Shown one piece after another: positions 52,660-64,000 of a stretch of 64,000 bases of DNA (the stretch's first letter is position 1; each line of letters opens with the position of its first letter). The position numbers and the translations under genes are program-made. The stretch comes from Amblyomma americanum. Its lineage: Eukaryota > Arthropoda > Arachnida > Ixodida > Ixodidae. The notes under the pieces are model-generated. The model was given only the letters and a program-made list of their open reading frames with translations, was not told where the DNA came from and ran no database searches. The stretch lies in NCBI RefSeq assembly GCF_052857255.1, contig NW_027526503.1:496001-560000 (forward strand), read 5' to 3'.

Positions 52660-55164
52660 TAAATCACAACACATCGGTTTTACAAGTCTCCCTAATACGC
52701 GTCAAAACGTTTTCTTCTATAACTGCGCGAAAAGCATGTATTCGTGCTTAAAACATCGAAACAAGCGGTTTTAGACCGAAACGAACTAAATCACAACACA
52801 TCGGTTTTACAAGTATCCACGTGATACGCGTCAAAACTTTTTCTCTTATAACTGCGCGAAAAGCATGTATTCGTGCTTACTCCAACGAGACAAGCTGTTT
52901 TAGACCGAAACGAGGTAAATCACAACACATCGGTTTTACAAGTTTTCCTCTGATACGCGTCAAAACTTTTTCTCTTATAACTGCGTGAAAAGCATGTATT
53001 CGTGCTTAATACAACGAAACAAGCTGTTTTAGTCCGAAACGAGCTAAATCACAACACATCGGTTTTACAAGTGTTCTTCTGATACGCGTCAAAACCTTTT
53101 ATCTTATAACTGCGCGAAAAGCGTGTATTCGTGCTTAATACAACGAAACAAGCTGTTTTAGACCGAAACGAGCTAAATCTGAACACATCGGTTTTACAAG
53201 TGTCCCTGTGACACGCGTCAAAACTTTTTCTCATAACTGCGTGAAAAGCATGTATTCGTGCTTAAAACAACGAAACAAGATGTTTTATACCAAAACGAGC
53301 TATATCTGAGCACATCGGTTTTACAAGTATCCACGTGATACGCGTCAAAACTTTTTCTCTTATAACTGCGCAAAAAGCATGTATTCGTGCTTAATCCAAC
53401 GAAACAAGCTGTTTTAGACCGAAACGAGGTAAATCACAACACATCGGTTTTACAAGTCTCCCTAATACGCGTCAAAACGTTTGCTTCTATAACTGCGCGA
53501 AAAGCATGTATTCGTGCTTAAAACATCGAAACAAGCGGTTTTAGACCGAAACGGGCTAAATCACAACACATCGGTTTTACAAGTATCCACGTGATACGCG
53601 TCAAAACTTTTTCTTTTATAATTGCGCGAAAAGCATGTATTCGTGTTTAATCCAACGAAACAAGCTGTTTTAGACCGAAACGAGGTAAATCACAACACAT
53701 CGGTTTTACAAGTTTTACTCTGATACGCGTCAAAACTTTTTCTCTTATAACTGCGCGAAAAGCATGTATTCGTGCTTAATACAACGAAACAAGCTGTTTT
53801 AGACCGAAACGAGCTAAATCACAACACATCGGTTTTACAAGTCTCCCTAATACGCGTCAAAACTTTTTCTTCTATAACTGCGCGAAAAGCATGTATTCGT
53901 GATTAATCCAACGAAACAAGCTGTTTTAGACCGAAACGAGCTAAATCACAACACATTGGTTTTACGAGTGTTCCTCTGATACGCGTCAAAACTTTTTCTC
54001 TTATAACTGCGCGAAAAGCATGTATTCGTGCTTAATACAACGAAACAAGCTGTTTTAGACCGAAACGAGCTAAATCACAACACATCGGTTTTACAAGTCT
54101 CCCTAATACGCGTCAAAACGTTTTCTTCTATAACTGCGCGAAAAGCATGTATTCGTGCTTAAAACATCGAAACAAGCGGTTTTAGACCGAAACGAACTAA
54201 ATCACAACACATCGGTTTTACAAGTATCCATGTGATACGCGTCAAAACTTTTTCTCTTATAATTGCGCGAAAAGCATGTATTCGTGCTTAATCCAACGAA
54301 ACAAGCTGTTTTAGACCGAAACGAGGTAAATCACAACACATCGGTTTTACAAGTTTTCCTCTGATACGCGTCAAAACTTTTTCTCTTATAACTGCGCGAA
54401 AAGCATGTATTCGTGCTTAATAACACGAAACAAGCTGTTTTAGACCGAAACGAGCTAAATCACAACACATCGGTTTTACAAGTCTCCCTAATACGCGTCA
54501 AAACGTTTTCTTCTATAACTGCGCGAAAAGCATGTATTCGTGCTTTAAACATCGAAACAAGCGGTTTTAGACCGAAATGAGGTTAATCACAACACATCGG
54601 TTTTACAACTATCCACCTGATACGCGTCAAAACTTTTTCTCTTATAAATGCGCGGAAAGCATGTATTCGTGCTTAATACAACGAAACAAGCTGTGTTAGA
54701 CCGAAACGAGCTAAATCTGAACACATCGGTTTTACAAGTGTCCCTGTGACACGCGTCAAAACGTTTTCTTTTATAACTGCGCGAAAAGCATGTATTCGTG
54801 ATTATTCCAACGAAACAAGCTGTTTTAGACCGAAACGAGCTAAATCACAACACATTGGTTTTACGAGTGTTCCTCTGATACGCGTCAAAACTTTTTCTCT
54901 TATAACTGCGCGAAAAGCATGTATTCGTGCTTAATACAACGAAACAAGCTGTTTTAGACCGAAACGAGCTAAATCACAACACATCGGTTTTACAAGTCTC
55001 TCTAATACGCGTCAAAACTTTTCCTTCTATAACTGCGCGAAAAGCATGTATTCGTGCATAATACAACGAAACAAGCTGTTTTAGACCGAAACGAGCTAAA
55101 TCACAACACATCGGTTTTACAAGTCTCCCTAATACGCGTCAAAACGTTTTCTTCTATAACTGCG
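52660..55164 (+). repeat. First end of an 8,836-bp super-repeat
   Basis: This 2.5-kb stretch recurs at 61496-64000 at a constant 8,836-bp offset. Private markers in both are accttttatcttat (near 53095), cgtttgcttc (gtttgc at 53479 and 62315), atccatgtgatac (near 54226), taataacacgaaac (near 54418 and 63254) and gctttaaacatcg with gaggttaat (54579 and 63415). I saw only a few differences, such as gcgcggaaagc near 54652 and tgattattcc near 54799, so the two are nearly identical. Confidence 0.9.
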
Positions 55165-58100
55165 CGAAAAGCATGTATTCTTGCTTAAAACATCGAAACA
55201 AGCGGTTTTAGACCGAAACGAACTAAATCACAACACATCGGTTTTACAAGTATCCACGTGATACGCGTCAAAACTTTTTCTCTTATAACTGCGCGAAAAG
55301 CATGTATTCGTGCTTAATACAACGAAACAAGCTGTTTTAGACCGAAACGAGCTAAATCACAACACATCGGTTTTACAAGTGTTCCTCTGATACGCGTCAA
55401 AACTTTTTCTCTTATAACTGCGCGAAAAGCATGTATTCGTGCCTAATACAACGAAACAAGCTGTTTTAGACTGAGATGAGCTAAATCTGAAAACTGTTTT
55501 ACAAGTGTCCCTCTAATACGCGTCAAAACGTTTTCTTCTAAAACTGCGCGAAAAGCATGTATTCGTGATTAATCCAACGAAACACGCTGTTTTATACCAA
55601 AACGAGCTATATCTGAACACATCGGTTTTACAAGTATCCACGTGATACGCGTCAAAACTTTTTCTCTTATAACTGCGCGAAAAGCATGTATTCGTGCTTA
55701 ATCCAATGAAACAAGCTGTTTTAGACCGAAACGAGCTAAATCTGAACACATCGGTTTTACAAATGTCCTTGTGACACGCGTCAAAACTTTTTCTCTTATA
55801 ACTGCGCGAAAAGCATGTATTCGTGCTTAAAACAACGAAACAAGCTGTTTTAGACCGAGATGAGCTAAATTTGAACACATCGGTTTTACAAGTGTCCCTC
55901 TAATACGCGTGAAAACTTTTTCTTCTATAACTGCGCGAAAAGCATGTATTCGTGCTTAAAACAACGAAACAAGCTGTTTTATACCAAAACGAGCTATATC
56001 TGAACACATCGGTTTTACAAGTATCCACGTGATACGCGTAAACTTTTTCTCTTATAACTGCGCGAAAAGCATGTATTCGTGCTTAATACAACGAAACAAG
56101 CTGTTTTAGACCGAAACCAGCTAAATCACAACACATCGGTTTTACAAGTCTCCCTAATACGCGTCAAAACGTTTTCTTCTATACCTGCGCGAAAAGCATG
56201 TATTCGTGCTTAAAACATCGAAACAAGTGGTTTTAGACCGAAACGAGCTAAATCACAACACATCGGTTTTACAAGTATCCACGTGATACGCGTCAAAACA
56301 TTTTCTCTTATAACTGCGCGAAAAGCATGTATTCGTGCTTAAAACAACGAAACAAGCTGTTTTAGACCGAGATGAGCTAAATCTGAACACATCGGTTTTA
56401 CAACTGTCCCTCTAATACGCGTCAAAACTTTTTCTTCTATAACTGCGCGAAAAGCATGTATTCGTGCTTAAAACAACGAAACAAGCTGTTTTGTACCAAA
56501 ACGAGCTATATCTGAACACATCGGTTTTACAAGTATCCACGTGATACGCAACTTTTTCTCTTATACTGCGCGAAAAGCATGTATTCGTGCTTAATACAAC
56601 GAAACAAGCTGTTTTAGATCGAAACGAGCTAAATCTGAACACATCGGTTTTACAAGTGTCCCTGTGACACGCGTCAAAAATTTTTCTCTCATAACTGCGT
56701 GAAAAGCATGCATTCTTGCTTAATACAACGAAACAAGCTGTTTTAGACCGAAACGAGCTAAATCTGAACACATCGGTTTTACAAGTGCCCATGTGTTACG
56801 CGTCAAAACGTTTTCTTCTATAACTGCGCGAAAAGCATGTATTCGTGCTTAAAACATCGAAACAAGCGCTTTTAGACCGAAACGAGCTAAATCTGAACAC
56901 ATCGGTTTTACATGTGTCCCTGTGACACGCGTCAAAACTTTTTCTCTTATAGCAGCGCGAAAAGCATGTATTCTTGCTTAATACAACGAAACAAGTTGTT
57001 TTAGACTGAAACGAGCTAAATCACAACACATCGGTTTTACTAGTGTTCGCCTGATACGCGTCTAAACTTTTTCTCTTATAACTGCGTGAAAAGCATGTAT
57101 TCGTGCTTAATACAACGAAACAAGCTGTTTTAGTCTGAAACGAGCTAAATCACAACACATCGGTTTTACAAGTGTTCCTCTGATACGCGTCAAAACCTTT
57201 TCTCTTATACCTGCGCGAAAAGGATGTATTCTTGCATAAAACAACGAAACAAGCTGTTTTAGACCGAGATGAGCTAAATCTGAACACATCGGTTTTACAA
57301 GTGTCCCTCTAATACGCGTCAAAACTTTTTCTTCTATAACTGCGCGAAAAGCATGTATTCGTGCTTAAAACAACGAAACAAGCTGTTTTATACCAAAACG
57401 AGCTATATCTGAACACATCGGTTTTACAAGTATCCACGTGATACGCGTCAAAACTTTTTCTCTTATAACTGCGCGAAAAGCATGTATTCGTGCTTACTCC
57501 AACGAGACAAGCTGTTTTAGACCGAAACGAGGTAAATCACAACACATCGGTTTTACAAGTTTTCCTCTGATACGCGTCAAAACTTTTTCTCTTATAACTG
57601 CGCGAAAAGCATGTATTCGTGCTTACTCCAACGAGACAAGCTGTTTTAGACCGAAACGAGGTAAATCACAACACATCGGTTTTACAAGTTTTCATCTGAT
57701 ACGCGTCAAAACTTTTTCTCCTATAACTGCGTGAAAAGCATGTATTCGTGCTTAATACAACGAAACAAGCTGTTTTAGTCCAAAACGAGCTAAATCACAA
57801 CACATCGGTTTTACAAGTGTTCTTCTGATACGCGTCAAAACCTTTTCTCTTATAACTGCGCGAAAAGCGTGTATTCGTGCTTAATACAACGAAACAAGCT
57901 GTTTTAGACCGAAACGAGCTAAATCTGAACACATCGGTTTTACAAGTGTCCCTGTGACACGCGTCAAAACTTTTTCTCATAACTGCGTGAAAAACATGTA
58001 TTCGTGCTTAAAACAACGAAACAAGATGTTTTATACCAAAACGAGCTATATCTGAGCACATCGGTTTTACAAGTATCCACGTGATACGCGTCAAAACTTT

Positions 58101-61100
58101 TTCTCTTATAACTGCGCAAAAAGCATGTATTCGTGCTTAATCCAACGAAACAAGCTGTTTTAGACCGAAACGAGGTAAATCACAACACATCGGTTTTACA
58201 AGTCTCCCTAATAGGCGTCAAAACGTTTTCTTCTATAACTGCGCGAAAAGCATGTATTCGTGCTTAAAACATCGAAACAAGCGGTTTTAGACCGAAACGG
58301 GCTAAATCACAACACCGGTTTTACAAGTATCCACGTGATACGCGTCTAAACTTTTTCTTTTATAATTGCGCGAAAAGCATGTATTTGTGTTTAATCCAAC
58401 GAAACAAGCTGTTTTAGACCGAAACGAGGTAAATCACAACACATCGGTTTTACAAGTTTTACTCTGATACGCGTCAACTTTTTCTCTTATAACTGCGCGA
58501 AAAGCATGTATTCGTGCTTAATACAACGAAACAAGCTGTTTTAGACCGAAACGAGCTAAATCACAACACATCGGTTTTACAAGTCTCCCTAATACGCGTC
58601 AAAACGTTTTCTTCTATAACTGCGCGAAAAGCATGTATTCGTGCTTAAAACATTGAAACAAGCGGTTTTAGACCGAAATGAGCTAAATCACAACACATCG
58701 GTTTTACAAGTATCCACCTGATACGCTTCAAAACTTTTTCTCTTATAAATGTGCGAAAAGCATGTATTCGTGCTTAATACAACGAAACAAGCTGTGTTAG
58801 ACCGAAACGAACTAAATCACAACACATCGGTTTTACAAGTATCACGTGATACGCGTCAAAACCTTTTCTCTTATAATTGCGCGAAAAGCATGTATTCGTG
58901 CTTAATCCAACGAAACAAGCTGTTTTAGACCGAAACGAGGTAAATCACAACACATCGGTTTTACAAGTTTTCCTCTGATACGCGTCAAAACTTTTTCTCT
59001 TATAACTGCGCGAAAAGCATGTATTCGTGCTTAATACAACGAAACAAGCTGTTTTAGACCGAAACGAGCTAAATCACAACACATCGGTTTTACAAGTGTT
59101 CCCCTGATACGCGTCTAAACTTTTTCTCTTATAACTGCGCGAAAAGCATGAATTCGTGCTTAAAACAACGAAACAAGCTGTTTTAGATCGAAACGAGCTA
59201 AATCTGAACACATCGGTTTAACAAGTGTCCCTGTGACACGCGTCAAAAATTTTTCGCTCATAACTGCGTGAAAAGCATGTATTCTTGCTTAATACAACGA
59301 AACAAGCTGTTTTAGACCGAAACGAGCTAAATCTGAACACATCGGTTTTACAAGTGCCCATGTGATACGCGTCAAAACTTTTTCTCTTATGAATGCGCGA
59401 AAAGCATGTATTCGTGCTTAATACAACAAAACAAGCTGTGTTAGACCGAAACGAGCTAAATCTGAACACATCGGTTTTACATGTGTCCCTGTGACACGCG
59501 TCAAAACTTTTTCTCTTATAACAGCGCGAAAAGCATGTATTCTTGCTTCATACAACGAAACAAGTTGTTTTAGACCGAAACGAGCTAAATCACAAAACAT
59601 CGGTTTTACAAGTGTCCCTCTAATACGCGTCAAAACTTTTTCTTCTATAACTGCGCGAAAAGCATGTATTCGTGCTTAAAACAACGAAACAAGCTGTTTT
59701 ATACCAAAACGAGCTATATCTGAACACATCGGTTTTACAAGTATCCACGTGATACGCGTCAAAACTTTCTCTTATAACTGCGCGAAAAGCATGTATTTGT
59801 GCTTACTCCAACGAGACAAGCTGTTTTAGACTGAAACGAGGTAAATCACAACACATCAGTTTTACAAGTCTCCCTAATACGCGTCAAAACGTTTTCTTCT
59901 ATAACTGCGCGAAAAGCATGTATTCGTGCTTAAAACATCGAAACAAGCGGTTTTAGATCGAAACGAGCTAAATCACAACACATCGGTTTTACAAGTATCC
60001 ACGTGATACGCGTCAAAACTTTTTCTCTTATAAATGCGCTTAATACAACGAAACAAGCTGTTTTAAACCGAAACGAGCTAAATCACAACACATTGGTTTT
60101 ACGAGCGTTCCTCTGATACGCGTCAAAACTTTTTCTCTTATAACTGCGCGAAAAGCATGTATTCGTGCTTAATACAACGAAACAAGCTGTTTTAGACCAA
60201 AACAAGCTAAATCACAACACATCGGTTTTACAAGTTTTCCTCTGATAGGCGTCAAAACTTTTTCTCTTATAACTGCGCGAAAAGCATGTATTTGTGCTTA
60301 AAACATCGAAACAAGCGGTTTTAGACCGAAACGAGCTAAATCACAACACATCGCTTTTACAAGTCTCTCTAATACGCGTCAAAACTTTTTCTTCTATAAC
60401 TGCTCGAAACGCATGTATTCGTGCTTAAAACAACGAAACAAGCTGTTTTAGATCGAAACGAGCTAAATCTGAACACATCGGTTTTACAAGTGTCCCTGTG
60501 ACACGCGTCAAAAATTTTTCTCTCATAACTGCGTGAAAAGCATGTATCCTTGCTTAATACAACGAAACAAGCTGTTTTAGACCGAAACGAGCTAAATCTG
60601 AACACATCGGTTTTACAAGTGCCCATGTGATACGCGTCAAAACGTTTTCTTCTATAACTGCGCGAAAAGCATGTATTCGTGCTTAAAACATCGAAACAAG
60701 CGGTTTTAGACCGAAACGAGCTAAATCTGAACACATCGGTTTTACATGTGTTCCTGTGACACGCGTCAAAACTTTTTCTCTTATAGCAGCGCGAAAAGCA
60801 TGTATTCTTGCTTAATACAACGAAACAAGTTGTTTTAGACCGAAACGAGCTAAATCACAACACATCGGTTTTACAAGTGTTCCCCTGATACGCGTCTAAA
60901 CATTTTCTCTTATAACTGCGCGAAAAGCTTGTATTCGTGCTTAAAACAACGAAACAAGCTGTTTTAGTCCGAAACGAGCTAAATCACAACACATCGGTTT
61001 TACAAGTGTTCCTCTGATACGCGTCAAAACTTTTTCTCTTATAACTGCGCGAAAAGCATGTATTCGTGCTTAAAACAACCAAACAAGCTGTTTTAGACCG

Positions 61101-61612
61101 AGATGAGCTAAATCTGAACACATCGGTTTTACAAGTGTCCCTCTAATACGCGTCAAAACTTTTTCTTCTATAACTGCGCGAAAAGCATGTATGCGTGCTT
61201 AAAACAACGAAACAAGCTGTTTTATACCAAAACGAGCTATATCTGAACACATCGGTTTTACAAGTATCCACGTGATACGCGTCAAAACTTTTTCTCTTAT
61301 AACTGCGCGAAAAGCATGTGTTCGTGCTTACTCCAACGAGACAAGCTGTTTTAGACCGAAACGAGGTAAATCACAACACATCGGTTTTACAAGTTTTCCT
61401 CTGATACGCGTCAAAACTTTTTCTCTTGTAACTGCGTGAAAAGCATGTATTCGTGCTTAATCCAACGAAACAAGCTGTTTTAGACCGAAACGAGGTAAAT
61501 CACAACACATCGGTTTTACAAGTCTCCCTAATACGCGTCAAAACGTTTTCTTCTATAACTGCGCGAAAAGCATGTATTCGTGCTTAAAACATCGAAACAA
61601 GCGGTTTTAGAC
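54433..61612 (+). repeat. Large segmental duplication within the satellite, right copy
   Basis: This is the counterpart of 25066-34690, lying about 29 kb downstream and about 2.4 kb shorter. It keeps the order of private variants: gaggttaat 54579, cacgctg, cgtgaaaac 55908, ccatgtgtta 56789, aataggcgtc 58209, aacaccggtttt near 58312, the 110-bp monomer 59965, gtatgcgtgc near 61191. The jump between 58.8 and 59.1 kb shows that it has only one version of the 9-monomer unit that is repeated in the left copy. Confidence 0.88.
59965..60074 (+). repeat. Truncated 110-bp monomer, second copy
   Basis: It has the same 19-bp deletion and junction as 33043-33152 and is also followed by ttttaaaccgaaacgag. 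The preceding monomers differ: here a gatcg tail precedes it, at the other site a ttacacc tail. The copied tract around it is therefore patchy on its left side. Confidence 0.92.
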
Positions 61613-64000
61613 CGAAACGAACTAAATCACAACACATCGGTTTTACAAGTATCCACGTGATACGCGTCAAAACTTTTTCTCTTATAACTGCGCGAAAAGC
61701 ATGTATTCGTGCTTACTCCAACGAGACAAGCTGTTTTAGACCGAAACGAGGTAAATCACAACACATCGGTTTTACAAGTTTTCCTCTGATACGCGTCAAA
61801 ACTTTTTCTCTTATAACTGCGTGAAAAGCATGTATTCGTGCTTAATACAACGAAACAAGCTGTTTTAGTCCGAAACGAGCTAAATCACAACACATCGGTT
61901 TTACAAGTGTTCTTCTGATACGCGTCAAAACCTTTTATCTTATAACTGCGCGAAAAGCGTGTATTCGTGCTTAATACAACGAAACAAGCTGTTTTAGACC
62001 GAAACGAGCTAAATCTGAACACATCGGTTTTACAAGTGTCCCTGTGACACGCGTCAAAACTTTTTCTCATAACTGCGTGAAAAGCATGTATTCGTGCTTA
62101 AAACAACGAAACAAGATGTTTTATACCAAAACGAGCTATATCTGAGCACATCGGTTTTACAAGTATCCACGTGATACGCGTCAAAACTTTTTCTCTTATA
62201 ACTGCGCAAAAAGCATGTATTCGTGCTTAATCCAACGAAACAAGCTGTTTTAGACCGAAACGAGGTAAATCACAACACATCGGTTTTACAAGTCTCCCTA
62301 ATACGCGTCAAAACGTTTGCTTCTATAACTGCGCGAAAAGCATGTATTCGTGCTTAAAACATCGAAACAAGCGGTTTTAGACCGAAACGGGCTAAATCAC
62401 AACACATCGGTTTTACAAGTATCCACGTGATACGCGTCAAAACTTTTTCTTTTATAATTGCGCGAAAAGCATGTATTCGTGTTTAATCCAACGAAACAAG
62501 CTGTTTTAGACCGAAACGAGGTAAATCACAACACATCGGTTTTACAAGTTTTACTCTGATACGCGTCAAAACTTTTTCTCTTATAACTGCGCGAAAAGCA
62601 TGTATTCGTGCTTAATACAACGAAACAAGCTGTTTTAGACCGAAACGAGCTAAATCACAACACATCGGTTTTACAAGTCTCCCTAATACGCGTCAAAACT
62701 TTTTCTTCTATAACTGCGCGAAAAGCATGTATTCGTGATTAATCCAACGAAACAAGCTGTTTTAGACCGAAACGAGCTAAATCACAACACATTGGTTTTA
62801 CGAGTGTTCCTCTGATACGCGTCAAAACTTTTTCTCTTATAACTGCGCGAAAAGCATGTATTCGTGCTTAATACAACGAAACAAGCTGTTTTAGACCGAA
62901 ACGAGCTAAATCACAACACATCGGTTTTACAAGTCTCCCTAATACGCGTCAAAACGTTTTCTTCTATAACTGCGCGAAAAGCATGTATTCGTGCTTAAAA
63001 CATCGAAACAAGCGGTTTTAGACCGAAACGAACTAAATCACAACACATCGGTTTTACAAGTATCCATGTGATACGCGTCAAAACTTTTTCTCTTATAATT
63101 GCGCGAAAAGCATGTATTCGTGCTTAATCCAACGAAACAAGCTGTTTTAGACCGAAACGAGGTAAATCACAACACATCGGTTTTACAAGTTTTCCTCTGA
63201 TACGCGTCAAAACTTTTTCTCTTATAACTGCGCGAAAAGCATGTATTCGTGCTTAATAACACGAAACAAGCTGTTTTAGACCGAAACGAGCTAAATCACA
63301 ACACATCGGTTTTACAAGTCTCCCTAATACGCGTCAAAACGTTTTCTTCTATAACTGCGCGAAAAGCATGTATTCGTGCTTTAAACATCGAAACAAGCGG
63401 TTTTAGACCGAAATGAGGTTAATCACAACACATCGGTTTTACAACTATCCACCTGATACGCGTCAAAACTTTTTCTCTTATAAATGCGCGAAAAGCATGT
63501 ATTCGTGCTTAATACAACGAAACAAGCTGTGTTAGACCGAAACGAGCTAAATCTGAACACATCGGTTTTACAAGTGTCCCTGTGACACGCGTCAAAACGT
63601 TTTCTTTTATAACTGCGCGAAAAGCATGTATTCGTGATTAATCCAACGAAACAAGCTGTTTTAGACCGAAACGAGCTAAATCACAACACATTGGTTTTAC
63701 GAGTGTTCCTCTGATACGCGTCAAAACTTTTTCTCTTATAACTGCGCGAAAAGCATGTATTCGTGCTTAATACAACGAAACAAGCTGTTTTAGACCGAAA
63801 CGAGCTAAATCACAACACATCGGTTTTACAAGTCTCTCTAATACGCGTCAAAACTTTTCCTTCTATAACTGCGCGAAAAGCATGTATTCGTGCATAATAC
63901 AACGAAACAAGCTGTTTTAGACCGAAACGAGCTAAATCACAACACATCGGTTTTACAAGTCTCCCTAATACGCGTCAAAACGTTTTCTTCTATAACTGCG
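61496..64000 (+). repeat. Start of next 8,836-bp super-repeat unit, cut by window end
   Basis: It continues the 52660-55164 pattern to the last base with no offset change, so the duplication very probably extends beyond the window. The full unit would be 52660 to about 61495, near 69 monomers. It contains most of the block also found at 25-34.7 kb. Confidence 0.9.

Larger units (their letters stand above)
1..64000 (+). repeat. Satellite DNA array, ~127-129 bp monomer, about 500 head-to-tail copies
   Basis: The sequence returns to the same phrase (gagctaaatc or gaggtaaatc, then acaacacatcggttttacaag) about every 129 bp from the first base to the last. Starts at 1, 130 and 259 are exactly 129 apart; monomers with a shortened linker measure 127 (for example 1806 to 1933). 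All copies read in the same direction. I found no stretch of non-satellite sequence, no transposon insertion and no unique DNA, so every interval in the window is accounted for by this array. Long, homogeneous, one-orientation arrays of nucleosome-scale monomers are typical of eukaryotic centromeric or pericentromeric heterochromatin; that placement is inference. I cannot assign the family to a named satellite. Array identity is certain; chromosomal role and host are not. Confidence 0.98.

Noticed and set aside
1..64000. CRISPR array
   Set aside because: The whole 127-129 bp unit is repeated with no unique spacers between short repeats, and no cas-like gene is present. The conserved sub-blocks are separated by other conserved sequence, not by diverse spacers.
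1..64000. Repeat-protein gene or large surface-antigen gene with 43-residue repeats
   Set aside because: A real repeat protein would keep one frame open over many units. Here 127-bp monomers, 1- and 5-bp deletions and stop codons break every frame within about four monomers.
1..64000. Transposon remnants or terminal repeats
   Set aside because: Long direct repeats are present only because the sequence is tandem. I found no element boundary, target-site duplication or transposase-like sequence.
1..64000. Assembly artefact producing the long-range duplications
   Set aside because: Copies differ by private substitutions and by whole-monomer indels, which argues for real divergence. It is not fully excluded without reads, especially for the nearly identical 52.7 and 61.5 kb copies.

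Overview
The whole window is one uninterrupted satellite DNA array. Every part I read is a head-to-tail copy of a monomer of about 127-129 bp, all in the same orientation, so the window holds roughly 500 copies. Neither edge reaches unique flanking DNA. I found no protein-coding gene, tRNA, rRNA, transposon, CRISPR array or single-copy spacer. The many short open frames are by-products of the repeat: 129 bp is 43 codons, so a frame lacking a stop in one monomer stays open across adjacent 129-bp monomers and is lost at 127-bp monomers or other indels.

A tandem array of this length and uniformity points to a eukaryotic chromosome, most likely centromeric, pericentromeric or other constitutive heterochromatin. 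I do not recognise the satellite family and cannot name the species. The first monomer (1-129) is 41% GC with about twice the CpG expected from its base composition. That suggests a genome, or a locus, with little CpG-methylation decay, and argues weakly against an ordinary heavily methylated vertebrate satellite.

The array is layered. Monomers fall into variant classes, set mainly by a hypervariable linker (monomer positions about 31-42), the pyrimidine run near 60-66 and a short stretch near 95-101. Conserved blocks surround these. Variants recur in fixed orders to form larger blocks, but with no single higher-order period. Left part (1-24 kb): a block is shared by 2.3-5.1, 14.9-16.4 and 18.9-21.3 kb (and again at 24.1-26.9 kb), a second block by 3.9-6.15 and 8.5-10.9 kb, and an 11-monomer tandem duplication lies at 10.5-13.1 kb. 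Middle (25-45 kb): a segment at 25.1-34.7 kb contains a 9-monomer tandem expansion (30.2-33.0 kb), followed by three consecutive copies of a ~3.2-kb (25-monomer) unit at 35.2-44.0 kb, the middle copy lacking five monomers. Right (45-64 kb): 49.1-52.5 kb repeats 42.6-45.8 kb, 54.4-61.6 kb repeats 25.1-34.7 kb, and 61.5 kb to the window end restarts 52.7 kb, giving an 8,836-bp super-repeat.

The most unusual local structure is at 19,975-20,050. One monomer carries a 39-bp insertion with a perfect 12-bp inverted repeat and a 20-bp direct repeat, which looks like a fold-back template-switch scar. Repeat boundaries below were found by aligning diagnostic variants by eye and are good to tens of bases; offsets between copies were computed from the coordinates of shared variants.
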